In this document: one piece after another, positions 9,845 through 18,306 of the stretch
How the letters are laid out: each line of letters opens with the position of its first letter
Numbering within the stretch: position 1 is the stretch's first letter
Source: Candidatus Anammoximicrobium sp.
Lineage (GTDB): Bacteria > Planctomycetota > Planctomycetia > Pirellulales > Pirellulaceae
Assembly: GCA_012515235.1 (NCBI GenBank)
Contig: JAAYYU010000190.1
Span: 1-62,554, forward strand
Direction of reading: 5' to 3'
DNA length: 62,554 nt
Made by a program: the position numbers and the translations under genes
Notes under the pieces: model-generated
Seen by the model: the letters and a program-made list of their open reading frames with translations, nothing else
Databases searched by the model: none
Told to the model about the DNA's origin: nothing

Positions 9845-10681
9845 TCAGGGCAGATCGACGGTTTCCGGCTGCACCACCAGTTCGATGCGGCGGTTCGCCG
9901 TTTGGCCGGCTTGGGTGGTGTTGGGGGCAGCGGGGCGGTTGGCCCCTTGGGCGATGACGGAGAATTGTTGCGCAGGCAGGCGATTGCGGCGCGTGAGCGT
10001 GTCGAACACCGCGATGGCCTGGGCGGCGGCCAGTTGATGGCTGCTCACGCCGCCGGCCACCGGCGCGTTGTCCGTATGGCCTTCGATGGCGATCAACTGG
10101 CGGGGATAATTCCGCGCCAATTCCGCCGCCAGGCCGTCCAGCACCGGAAAGGCGGTGCCGACCAGTTGGGCTGTGCCGATCGGGAACAATTGATCCGTGG
10201 GGAGGGTAATGCGGATGGTATCGCCGTCTTGGCGGGCGTTCAGGCCCGGAATTTCGATCAGCCGCAGAGCCTGACGCGCGTTCGTGTTGGCCGTAATGAT
10301 CGCGCCGCCGCGGCGCGTCGTCGAGGCTTGCAGCGCCTCGAACTTCCGCTCGCTTTCCTCCTTTGCCAGCTGCGTTTGTTGCAAACGTTGAGCGGTTTCG
10401 CTGAGTTGCTTCTGGAGCAAGGACACCTGCTGTTGCAGCAACTGGACCTGCTGCCGCGACTGGGCAAGCTGAGCGTGCAGATCCCGGTTGTTGGCGTCCA
10501 AGGCTGTCGCCCGCCGGTTCAGGTCGAAGATTTCCGCTTGATTTGCAGCCGGCGTCTGGACCGGCGCCTGCTGCCACGCGGCCGCCGTCGGCGAGGACGG
10601 CAAATAGGGGCTGGGATTGCAGCCTGTGAGAACCATCAGCCCGACCGTCCCCACGGCCACGCGTCTGAACAGCCTTCGCAT
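9845..10681 (-). CDS. OmpA-family lipoprotein (Pal/MotB-type peptidoglycan-binding)
   Basis: 278 residues from ATG at 10681, chosen because AGGAG lies about 10 nt upstream and a lipoprotein signal follows at once (GLMVLTGCNP, lipobox Cys about residue 20). The frame is open further upstream through a dispersed repeat and lacks coding character there. After a short Ala/Gln-rich linker, residues about 50-120 form a Gln/Leu-rich coiled coil. The C-terminal OmpA domain (about 150-275) has the peptidoglycan-binding signature (IEGHTDNAPV, and NRRIELVV at the end). It probably tethers the outer membrane to the cell wall. Confidence 0.9.
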   Translation of the reverse strand: MRRLFRRVAVGTVGLMVLTGCNPSPYLPSSPTAAAWQQAPVQTPAANQAEIFDLNRRATALDANNRDLHAQLAQSRQQVQLLQQQVSLLQKQLSETAQRLQQTQLAKEESERKFEALQASTTRRGGAIITANTNARQALRLIEIPGLNARQDGDTIRITLPTDQLFPIGTAQLVGTAFPVLDGLAAELARNYPRQLIAIEGHTDNAPVAGGVSSHQLAAAQAIAVFDTLTRRNRLPAQQFSVIAQGANRPAAPNTTQAGQTANRRIELVVQPETVDLP

Positions 10682-10830
10682 GGCGACCGTCTCCTGCTCG
10701 CAAAACGCCGAATCTCCCCACATCCTGCCCGTGCCGCGAATCGGCGCGTGCCGCGAATCTGGGCGCGGGATGGTATCAGGGCTGTCGCCGGGCAACAAGA
10801 GCAGAATACCGCCGCTAGCATCCGCGAACA

Positions 10831-10927
10831 CCGCTGAAGACCGGGGACAGGCACCTTGCGGTGGTCGTTTTTGCTTGGGTTTTTCCGGCGCAGTTCGAAT
10901 CCTGTCCCCCGGTTTCAACAGGCCGCT
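10831..10927 (+). repeat. Dispersed repeat family 1, copy A
   Basis: About 97 bp that aligns along its length with copies B (10993-11097, same strand) and C (32245-32345, opposite strand). Shared landmarks are GGGGACAGGCACC near the left end, a T-rich centre, a central CAGTTCG block, GTCCCCC near the right end and TTTCAAC-AGGC at the right terminus. The ends are imperfect inverted repeats (GTTGAAA...GGGGAC against GTCCCC...TTTCAAC), as in a small non-autonomous palindromic element. Confidence 0.75.
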
Positions 10928-10992
10928 GAACGACAAAGTGGCTTGACTTTTTGGTCGCCAGTATGCCATCTTGAAGGACACGGGCCGGCGGT

Positions 10993-11097
10993 CAGCAGCC
11001 TGTCGAAGAAAGGGGGACAGGCACCTCTCGGCAGTTGTTTTTTGTGGGGTCTTTCCCGCGCGGCTCGGAGCCAGTCCCCCTTTTTTTCAACCGGCTG
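10993..11097 (+). repeat. Dispersed repeat family 1, copy B
   Basis: Second copy, 65 bp after copy A and in the same orientation, between the OmpA-type gene and the DUF1598-like gene. It has the best-preserved ends: CAGCCTGTCGAAGAAAGGGG on the left and CCCCCTTTTTTTCAACCGG on the right, which pair as terminal inverted repeats. The two copies together fill most of the 453-bp gap 10682-11134, in which I see no gene. The T-tract after a GC-rich stem could also act as a terminator. Confidence 0.75.
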
Positions 11098-11134
11098 GCA
11101 GAGAGGGCGGTTTGACGGCCGGGGAGTTGCTTGC

Positions 11135-12877
11135 ATGTGGCGATCAAGACGAATTCTGAATCTTCTCGGTCTGGGGGCGGTGCTGGCATGGGCGGCTGTG
11201 GCGGCGCTGGCTCAGGGCCCGCTCGACGTCCGGGCTCGGATTGCCGGACACGTCGCAGTCGGCGAGTTTGCCCCGGCCCTGGCGCTGGCCCACGCGATTG
11301 CGCAGCCGGCGGCGCGGGACCCGATGCTGGCCGCGATCGCCCAGGCCCAGGCCCGCGGCGGTGCGCGGAATGCCGCCCTGGCGACGTTAATCGCCGTCCA
11401 GGACGATCGGCTCCGCACCGACGAACTGGACCGGATGACCGGCGCCACGGGCAGCCTCGCCGCGCCGAGCGACGGCCGCGCGGGCGGCGCCACGATGGCC
11501 GATTTCGACACGCTGATCGACCTGATCACGACGACCATCGCGCCGCAAAGCTGGGACACGGTGGGGGGGCCGGGGGCGATCGACTCCTTCCCGACCGGAG
11601 TCTACGTGGACACCAGCGGCCTGATGTGCCGGACCAAGGAAACGCCGGTCGCTGGCGACCTGGCGGAACTCCGCGAACGCGTACTGCGCTCCGCTGGCAA
11701 TCGCGCTGTGCGTCAAGACAGTGTCCTGCGCAAGGTCTCCCTGACGCGGCTGGAACGGCAGGTCCAATTCGCCTGGGCGCGCGGCCTGCCGCCGACGGAC
11801 GCCATGAAGCATCTGGCCGGGCTGCACAAGATCCAGTACGTGTTCCTGTACCCCGGCTCGCGGGACGTGGTGATCGCCGGTCCGGCCGGCGACTGGGCGG
11901 CGGATCCGGAGGGACGGCGATGCCATCTGGCCAGCGGCGAGCCCGTGCTGCAGTTGGACGATTTCGTCGTCGTGCTCCGCAACGCGCGGCAACGGGAAGG
12001 CCGCTTCGCCTGCTCGATCACGCCGCGGCGCGAAAACCTGGCCGCGACGCAAGCCTATCTGAGCGAGGCGGCCAAGTCGCCGCTGCGGCCCGGCCAGCGC
12101 GACCGCTGGCTGGCCCAGATCCGCAGCTTGATGGGCAAGCAGGAAATCACGGTCGAGGGACTGGAGCCGCACACGCACGCGGCCCGCGTGATCGTCGAAG
12201 CCGACTATCGGATGAAGCTGGTCGGCATGGGCTTGGAAGAGGGGGTGCTGGGCGTGAACAGCTACCTGGGTTCCGTGACGGCGCCGGAAGGCGGCGCCCC
12301 GCCGCCGATGAGCGTGTTGCGGTGGTGGTTCACGATGAACTACGAAGCGCTCCGCGCCACGCCGGCCCGTGACGCCTTCGAGTTGCGCGGCACGGGCGTC
12401 CAGGTGCTGAGCGAAAACGAGATGCTCACCCAACGCGGCGAACGCATTCACACGGGCCAGTCGGACGAATGGAACGAGCAGTTCGCCCACAGCTTTACCA
12501 AGCACTTCGCGGAACTGGCGGCCAAGTACCCGATCTACGCGGAACTGCGGAACGTGTTCGACCTGGCGCTGGTCGCGGCGCTGATCGTCGCCGAGGACGT
12601 GCCGGAGCAGTTGAATTGGCCCGCGATTCACTTCCTGGAAGAAGAACGCTACCAGGTGGCTCGCGGACCGGCGCCGACCGAGGTCGAAACGGTGATCAAC
12701 CATCGCGTGATCGGCCAGCGGCACATCGTGGCCGGCGTCAGCGGCGGGGTTTCCGCCGATGCCCGGCCGTACGTGCAGAAACCGGCCATCACGATCGACG
12801 ACTACGGGGCCTTGCAGGCCGGCCGCACCGCCAGCGTCCCCCGCGACGTGCCCGCCGACGCCTGGTGGTGGGATTGA
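11135..12877 (+). CDS. Secreted DUF1598-like planctomycete protein
   Basis: 580 residues from ATG at 11135. A signal peptide spans about residues 1-26 (LGAVLAWAAVAALAQG). At about 125-165 is FDTLIDLITTTIAPQSWDTV followed by a glycine-rich turn, a phrase that recurs in planctomycete envelope proteins. The middle (about 320-400) contains AYLSEAAKSPLRPGQRDRW and VIVEADYRMKLVGMGLEEGV, which I associate from memory with DUF1598. Function is unknown; export is likely. The chain ends PADAWWWD. The next gene starts 72 nt downstream with its own good ribosome site. Confidence 0.75.
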   Translation: MWRSRRILNLLGLGAVLAWAAVAALAQGPLDVRARIAGHVAVGEFAPALALAHAIAQPAARDPMLAAIAQAQARGGARNAALATLIAVQDDRLRTDELDRMTGATGSLAAPSDGRAGGATMADFDTLIDLITTTIAPQSWDTVGGPGAIDSFPTGVYVDTSGLMCRTKETPVAGDLAELRERVLRSAGNRAVRQDSVLRKVSLTRLERQVQFAWARGLPPTDAMKHLAGLHKIQYVFLYPGSRDVVIAGPAGDWAADPEGRRCHLASGEPVLQLDDFVVVLRNARQREGRFACSITPRRENLAATQAYLSEAAKSPLRPGQRDRWLAQIRSLMGKQEITVEGLEPHTHAARVIVEADYRMKLVGMGLEEGVLGVNSYLGSVTAPEGGAPPPMSVLRWWFTMNYEALRATPARDAFELRGTGVQVLSENEMLTQRGERIHTGQSDEWNEQFAHSFTKHFAELAAKYPIYAELRNVFDLALVAALIVAEDVPEQLNWPAIHFLEEERYQVARGPAPTEVETVINHRVIGQRHIVAGVSGGVSADARPYVQKPAITIDDYGALQAGRTASVPRDVPADAWWWD

Positions 12878-12949
12878 AGTTGCCTCCCGCAGTGAAGTTT
12901 CCCGCGCGGCGTTCCGATCAGTATCTTGGTGAAAGGAGTCCCACCCGCC

Positions 12950-13210
12950 ATGCCGGAACGCACCAGGTACCAAGAGCGCGCGATCAAAAACTTCTACGAA
13001 AACCGCGAAAGCATCGCCCTGCAGCGGGTCCAAGAGCTGGTCACCGAGCTGTACCTGAGCGAAGGCAAGAAGCGCGACAAACACTGGAAGAACCTGGCGA
13101 CTCATCTGCAAAAACTGGGCGTCGCGCCGGAGACGATCGACCACCTCGTGGCGCAAAACAAGCCGGAACTGGTCGCCACGCTCATCGAGAAGCTGATGGA
13201 AAAAGCCTGA
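12950..13210 (+). CDS. Small conserved helical protein of unknown function
   Basis: 86 residues. ATG at 12950 is favoured by GAAAGGAG at 12931-12938, 11 nt upstream; a TTG at 12926 would lie before this site. The protein is charged and almost wholly helical (ERAIKNFYENRESIALQRVQ, later KKRDKHWKNLATHLQKLG and PELVATLIEKLMEKA) without signal peptide or membrane segment. The composition resembles small nucleoid- or RNA-associated proteins, but I do not recognise a family and assign no function. Confidence 0.75.
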   Translation: MPERTRYQERAIKNFYENRESIALQRVQELVTELYLSEGKKRDKHWKNLATHLQKLGVAPETIDHLVAQNKPELVATLIEKLMEKA

Positions 13211-13563
13211 CGCGGCGGTTCCCAAACGCCCAGCTCGCCGGAGGGCTGACGCCGCCCCGTTCGCAAGCGGATGGACGGCGCGCAGGGCTCAGCTAGCATC
13301 CGGAATCGACCTATCGCTTGACGGGCCGTCCCGTTAGAATTCTTCAGCCCGAAAGTCCGCGTCGGCGCTGCGCACGCAGAGGCTGGAAGTCTGTGGCGGA
13401 CCGCAGCACGGCTCCTCCAGCCGGGCAGACCGTCGCGGGACTTGGGGCAGATCAAGACGGCTCGGTGCGCGTTGTGGTACGGCTCGGTGCGCCCTGCTAC
13501 GGCGACTTGAAGCGTCAGTGCCAGAGCCGATACTCGACGGATTTCCTTGCAGACGGAGCAACC
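13211..13563. other. 353-bp gap before aroC
   Basis: No gene is supported here. A plus-strand frame is open from 13318 into aroC, but its residues are arginine-rich and lack coding character. A short direct repeat ACGGCTCGGTGCGC occurs twice at about 13458-13494. The aroC promoter presumably lies here, but I cannot assign hexamers. Confidence 0.5.
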
Positions 13564-14703
13564 ATGTTGCACTATTGGACGGCCGGTGAATCTCATGGGC
13601 GGGCTCTGGTGGCCATCGTGGATGGGTTTCCGGCCGGGGTGCCGATTCGAGCCGAAGGGATCGACGCCGAGTTGCAGCGGCGGCAAGGAGGTTACGGCCG
13701 CGGCGGCCGGCAGCGGATCGAAACGGATCGAGTCGAGATCTTGTCCGGCATCTGGCAGGACGCCAGCATCGGCAGTCCGATCGCGCTGCAGGTGGTCAAC
13801 AAGGACTACAAGCTGGAGCGAATGCCCGATCTGGACCGCCCTCGGCCGGGCCACGGCGACTTGACGGGAGCGATCAAGCATCTGGGGTCCATTCGGGGCG
13901 TTCTGGAGCGGGCCAGCGCGCGGGAGACCGCCATCCGCGTCGCCGCCGGAGCGCTGGCCGAACAACTGCTGGCCGAATTCGGCATTCGGGCGATCGGCTA
14001 TGTGGTTGAGTTGGGCGGCGTGAAGATCGACCCGCAGCCGGGCACCTTGGAGGACCATCGGAAACTGCGGGACCAGAGCGAGATCTATTCGCTGGATCCC
14101 CGCCGCGACGAGGAGATCAAACGCTTGATCGACGACACGCGCAAGGCGGGCGACACGCTGGGCGGCGTGGTCGAGGTACGCGTCGAGGGACTGCCGTTCG
14201 GCCTGGGCACCCACGCCCAGTGGGACCGCAAATTGGACGGCCGGCTGGCGCAAGCGGTGATGGCGGTGCAGGCGATCAAGGGCGTCGAGATCGGCTTAGG
14301 ATTCGAGGCCGCCCGGCGGCCGGGCTCGCAGGTTCACGATCCGATCCAGTACGACCCAGGCCAGCGGGACGGCCCGACGCTGGGCTACGTCCGTCCGACC
14401 AACCACGCCGGCGGGTTGGAGGCCGGCATGACCAACGGCCAGCCGCTGGTAGTGCGGGCGGCCAAGAAGCCAATCAGCACGCTGGCCAAGCCGCTGGAAT
14501 CGATCAACTTGAAAACCAAGCAGCCGGAGTCGGCGGACTACGAACGCAGCGACGTCTGCGCCGTGCCAGCGGCCAGCGTGATTATCCAGAGCGTGGTGGC
14601 CTTTGAAGTGGCGCGGGCCTTGGTGGAGAAGTTCGGCAACGACAGCCTCCAGGAGATGAAGGCCCGCTGGGAGTTGTTTCATCAGCTGGCTCGGCAGAGG
14701 TAG
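13564..14703 (+). CDS. aroC: Chorismate synthase
   Basis: 379 residues, the usual length. The enzyme converts 5-enolpyruvylshikimate 3-phosphate to chorismate with reduced FMN, the last common step to aromatic amino acids and folate. Family signatures are visible: GESHGRALVAIVDGFPAG near the N-terminus (residues about 8-25), the RPRPGHGDLTGAIKH block (about 95-110), SARETAIRVAAGALAEQLL (about 118-136) and, late, RSDVCAVPAASVIIQSVVAF. ATG at 13564 is chosen because MLHYWTAGESHG is the standard family start. It is a core gene with no other shikimate genes beside it. Confidence 0.96.
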   Translation: MLHYWTAGESHGRALVAIVDGFPAGVPIRAEGIDAELQRRQGGYGRGGRQRIETDRVEILSGIWQDASIGSPIALQVVNKDYKLERMPDLDRPRPGHGDLTGAIKHLGSIRGVLERASARETAIRVAAGALAEQLLAEFGIRAIGYVVELGGVKIDPQPGTLEDHRKLRDQSEIYSLDPRRDEEIKRLIDDTRKAGDTLGGVVEVRVEGLPFGLGTHAQWDRKLDGRLAQAVMAVQAIKGVEIGLGFEAARRPGSQVHDPIQYDPGQRDGPTLGYVRPTNHAGGLEAGMTNGQPLVVRAAKKPISTLAKPLESINLKTKQPESADYERSDVCAVPAASVIIQSVVAFEVARALVEKFGNDSLQEMKARWELFHQLARQR

Positions 14704-14754
14704 CGAGCCGGGACGCGCGGGAGACGCGTCCACATCAGAGCAGGGACGTTCGTG

Positions 14755-16059
14755 ATGCACGATCGCACGCGACGATGGCTGTGCCGACTGGGCTTTCTGC
14801 TGCTGGGCGTCGCCCCGACGCTGGGCGTGGTGACGTGGATCACCGTCGTCCGCTCGCCGGCCTACGTCGCGGCGTGCAAGGCCGAGTGTGAAGACCGGCT
14901 GTCCGCCGCGTTGGGCCTGGCCGTGTCGGTCGAACAGATGCACCGGTTGCTGCAGGGCGTCACGCTGCTGGACGGCGTCGTGCTCACGGAACCGGAAACG
15001 GACTCGCCGATCGCGCGGATCCGGCATTTGGAGTTCGGCCGCCGGGACGGCCGATGGATCGTGCTGGCCTCGCAGCCGGAAATCGAGGGCCCGCAGGTCT
15101 GGCGGCTGTGGGAATCGCTGCACGAACGCGTGCTGCGCGTCTATCCGGCGGCAGGCGCCGAAGCCGAATTCTACGCCAACGAGATGACGATCCGGCAGGC
15201 CGACGGGCAAACCGCGACGACCTTGACCGACGTGCGGAGCCAGCTGACGACGACCGACGCGGGCCCCCAGGCGACGATCGAGTTCCGCGACGTGGCCTTG
15301 CAGATGTCGGAGCCGGCCCAGTTGCGGATCACGCGGAACCGGCAGGTCCGGCCGCCGGCGACGCGGTGGGCGCTGAACACGCGGTCCACGGCCTTGCCTT
15401 GCGCGGTGCTGGCCGACTATCTCCAGACGCTGCGGACTCTGGGCGAGCAGGCCACGTTCCAGGGGACGATCGAAGCGATGCCCGCGGCCGAGGGCTGGGA
15501 AGGCGAAATCGTCGGCCGGTTTCGGGACGTGGATCTGGACCGCGTAACACAGTGCTTGAAGCACAAGCTGAGCGGTTCCGCCGAAATCCTCTTCCGGCGC
15601 GCCACCTTCCGCGCCGGCCGCCTGATCGACGCCGCCGGCGACGTGACCTGCAACGGCGGAGTCGTCAGCCGGTCGCTGCTGTATCAGGCCAACAAGTCCC
15701 TGGGGCTGGTCGCCGACTCCCGCTTGCTGACGCCGCAGGCGAACGCCCTGCTGTTGTTCCGCGAATTAAAGCTCGGCTTCACCCTGGACAAAGACGGCAT
15801 CCAGATTGCCGGCCAATGCCCGTCCGCCAGTCCCGGCGTGGTGATGACGGATGAAGACGGCCCGCTGCTGAGCAATCAGTCGCGCGACGCCGTCCAGGTG
15901 ACCGCGCTGGTCCGCACGCTGGCCCCGGACACCGGCGAGCACGTGCCCGCCAACTACGAGGCTTACCAATTGCTGCACGTCTTGCCGATTCCCAGCGACG
16001 CCGGCGCGTGCAACTCTGAGATCGCCCGTCCCGTCTATTCACCGCTGCGTTTGCATTGA
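14755..16059 (+). CDS. Membrane-anchored AsmA-like protein of unknown function
   Basis: 434 residues from ATG at 14755, with GTG at 14752 as an alternative. One hydrophobic segment at about residues 12-33 (LGFLLLGVAPTLGVVTWITV) anchors a long domain outside the cytoplasm. The pattern, an N-terminal helix then a region with SAALGLAVSVEQMHRLLQGV and repeated short beta-rich stretches, recalls AsmA/DUF748-type envelope proteins, but similarity is weak and no catalytic motif shows. It follows aroC by about 50 nt on the same strand and may share its transcript. Confidence 0.7.
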   Translation: MHDRTRRWLCRLGFLLLGVAPTLGVVTWITVVRSPAYVAACKAECEDRLSAALGLAVSVEQMHRLLQGVTLLDGVVLTEPETDSPIARIRHLEFGRRDGRWIVLASQPEIEGPQVWRLWESLHERVLRVYPAAGAEAEFYANEMTIRQADGQTATTLTDVRSQLTTTDAGPQATIEFRDVALQMSEPAQLRITRNRQVRPPATRWALNTRSTALPCAVLADYLQTLRTLGEQATFQGTIEAMPAAEGWEGEIVGRFRDVDLDRVTQCLKHKLSGSAEILFRRATFRAGRLIDAAGDVTCNGGVVSRSLLYQANKSLGLVADSRLLTPQANALLLFRELKLGFTLDKDGIQIAGQCPSASPGVVMTDEDGPLLSNQSRDAVQVTALVRTLAPDTGEHVPANYEAYQLLHVLPIPSDAGACNSEIARPVYSPLRLH

Positions 16060-16182
16060 GCAAGACGCCCTTCCCACGGCCGGCGGGGTTGGTATCTTGG
16101 TTTCCAGCAATCCCGTTTCGGGTCCGAGACATGCAATCAGCAATTCGAGGCGGCGACGAGGAGTCGCCAAGGTGGAGCAACG

Positions 16183-18306
16183 ATGATGCGAACCGATAAA
16201 TGCCCGTGGCGATTGGCCGTCCTGGCCGCGGCGTGGCCGCTGCTGGCGGCGGGGGCGGAACCGAACGTGACGTATCCCGAAACGCGGCGGTCCGGCCACG
16301 TCGATGCCTATCACGGCGTCCAGGTTCCGGATCCGTACCGCTGGCTGGAAGACACGGACAGCGCGGAGACCAAGGCCTGGATCGATGCGCAGAACAAGCT
16401 GACGTTCGCGTACCTGGAGAAGATCCCCCAGCGCGAGCGCTTGCGCGAGCGGCTCACGAAGCTCTGGAACTTTGAGCGGTACGGCGCGCCGGAGCAGCGC
16501 GGAGGCCGCTATTTCTACACGCGGAACGACGGGCTGCAGAATCAGAGCGTGCTGTACGTCGCTGCCTCGCTTGAGGCTGCGCCCCGCGTGCTGCTGGATC
16601 CCAACACGCTGTCCCAGGACGGCACGGTCGCGCTGACAGGCTGGGAGGTCAGCGAAGACGGCCGATACCTGGCCTACGGCCTGGCCGCCGCCGGCTCGGA
16701 TTGGAATGAGTGGAAGGTGAAAGAGGTGGCCACGGGCCAGGACCTGTCCGACCATTTGCGGTGGGTCAAGTTCTCCGGTGCCTCGTGGACGCCGGACAAC
16801 CAAGGCTTCTTCTACAGCCGGTACGACGAACCGAAGCCGGGCGAGACGCTGACCGGCGTGAATTACTACCAGAAACTCTACTACCACCGCCTCGGCGAAC
16901 CGCAGGGCAAGGACCAACTGGTCTACGAACGGAAAGATCACAAGGACTGGGGCTTCCGCGGCTTGGTCACCGAGGACGGCCGCTACCTGGTGATTTCCGT
17001 GTGGCGCGGCACGGAGGTCAAGAACCAGGTGTTCTACCAGCGGTTGGACACGCCCGCGGCGCCGGTGGTCGAGCTGCTGGCCGGGTTCGACGCCGAGTAC
17101 GAATTCCTCGGCAACGACGGCGCGACCTTCTGGTTCCTGACGGATCGGGATGCGCCGCTCCGCCGCATCGTCGCGATCGACCTGGAACGTCCGGACCGAA
17201 GCCAATGGCGGGAGTTGGTGCCGCAGGCCGGGCACGTGGTCCGCAGCGCGAGCGCCGTCGGCGACCGGTTCCTGGTCGCCTATCTGAAAGACGCGGCCAC
17301 GCAAGTCCGGGTGTTCGATCTGAGCGGCCGTTTCGAACGCGACGTGACCCTGCCCACGATCGGCGCCGCCCACGGATTCGCCGGGCGGCGCAAGGACGAG
17401 GAAACTTTCTACCAGTTCACGAACTTCACCACGCCGCCCACGGTCTACCGTTACGCAATCCGCAGCGGCCAGAGCACGGTGTTTCGGCAACCCCAGGTGG
17501 ATTTCGACCCGCAAGCGTACGAGACGAAACAGGTTTTCTACGACAGCCAGGACGGCACGCGGATCCCGATGTTCATCACGCATCGCAAGGGTCTTGTGCG
17601 GGACGGCAACAACCCGACGTTGATGTACGCTTACGGCGGCTTCGACATCTCGATCATGCCCTCCTTTTCCGTGATGAATCTGGTCTGGATGGAACACGGC
17701 GGCGTGTATGCCGTGCCCAACCTGCGGGGCGGCGGTGAGTACGGCCGAGCTTGGCACGAAGCCGGCATGAAGGACAAGAAGCAAAACGTGTTCGACGATT
17801 TTCTGGCGGCCGGCCAATGGCTGATCGACAACCAGTACACCTGTCCCCAGAAGTTGGCCATTCGCGGCGGCAGCAACGGCGGTCTGCTGGTCGGGGCCGT
17901 GATGACGCAGCGCCCGGAACTGTTTGGCGCGGCGCTGCCCGCCGTGGGCGTGATGGACATGCTGCGGTTCCACAAGTTCACGATCGGCTGGGCCTGGGTC
18001 TCCGAGTACGGTTCGTCGGACGACCCGGCCGAGTTCCGCACGCTGCTCCAGTACTCGCCGCTGCACAATTTGAAGCCCGGCACGCGGTATCCGGCGACGA
18101 TGGTCACCACCGCGGACCACGACGACCGCGTCGTGCCGGGCCACAGTTTCAAGTTTGCGGCGGCGCTGCAGGCCGCCCAGGCGGGCGCTGCGCCGGTGTT
18201 GATCCGGATCGAGACCAGCGCCGGTCACGGCGCCGGCACGCCGACCGGCAAGCTGATCGATACGGCGGCCGATTCCTTGGCGTTTCTATTGTCGGTCTTG
18301 AAGTGA
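16183..18306 (+). CDS. Prolyl oligopeptidase (S9 family serine peptidase)
   Basis: 707 residues, typical of prolyl oligopeptidases, which cleave short peptides after proline. A signal peptide (about residues 1-25, VLAAAWPLLAAGAE) sends it to the periplasm. The N-terminal part has the family phrase VPDPYRWLEDTDSAETKAW, then a beta-propeller. The C-terminal alpha/beta-hydrolase domain holds the triad: Ser564 in RGGSNGGLLVG, Asp in TADHDDRVVPGH and His in SAGHGAG. YAYGGFDIS and NLRGGGEYG are further family signatures. The stop touches the ATG of the next gene (18306/18307), so the two are probably cotranscribed. Confidence 0.95.
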   Translation: MMRTDKCPWRLAVLAAAWPLLAAGAEPNVTYPETRRSGHVDAYHGVQVPDPYRWLEDTDSAETKAWIDAQNKLTFAYLEKIPQRERLRERLTKLWNFERYGAPEQRGGRYFYTRNDGLQNQSVLYVAASLEAAPRVLLDPNTLSQDGTVALTGWEVSEDGRYLAYGLAAAGSDWNEWKVKEVATGQDLSDHLRWVKFSGASWTPDNQGFFYSRYDEPKPGETLTGVNYYQKLYYHRLGEPQGKDQLVYERKDHKDWGFRGLVTEDGRYLVISVWRGTEVKNQVFYQRLDTPAAPVVELLAGFDAEYEFLGNDGATFWFLTDRDAPLRRIVAIDLERPDRSQWRELVPQAGHVVRSASAVGDRFLVAYLKDAATQVRVFDLSGRFERDVTLPTIGAAHGFAGRRKDEETFYQFTNFTTPPTVYRYAIRSGQSTVFRQPQVDFDPQAYETKQVFYDSQDGTRIPMFITHRKGLVRDGNNPTLMYAYGGFDISIMPSFSVMNLVWMEHGGVYAVPNLRGGGEYGRAWHEAGMKDKKQNVFDDFLAAGQWLIDNQYTCPQKLAIRGGSNGGLLVGAVMTQRPELFGAALPAVGVMDMLRFHKFTIGWAWVSEYGSSDDPAEFRTLLQYSPLHNLKPGTRYPATMVTTADHDDRVVPGHSFKFAAALQAAQAGAAPVLIRIETSAGHGAGTPTGKLIDTAADSLAFLLSVLK

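Noticed and set aside
10885..10910. GTTCGAATCC looks like a tRNA T-loop
   Set aside because: It lies within copy A of repeat family 1, and no acceptor stem, D-arm or anticodon arm is found around it.
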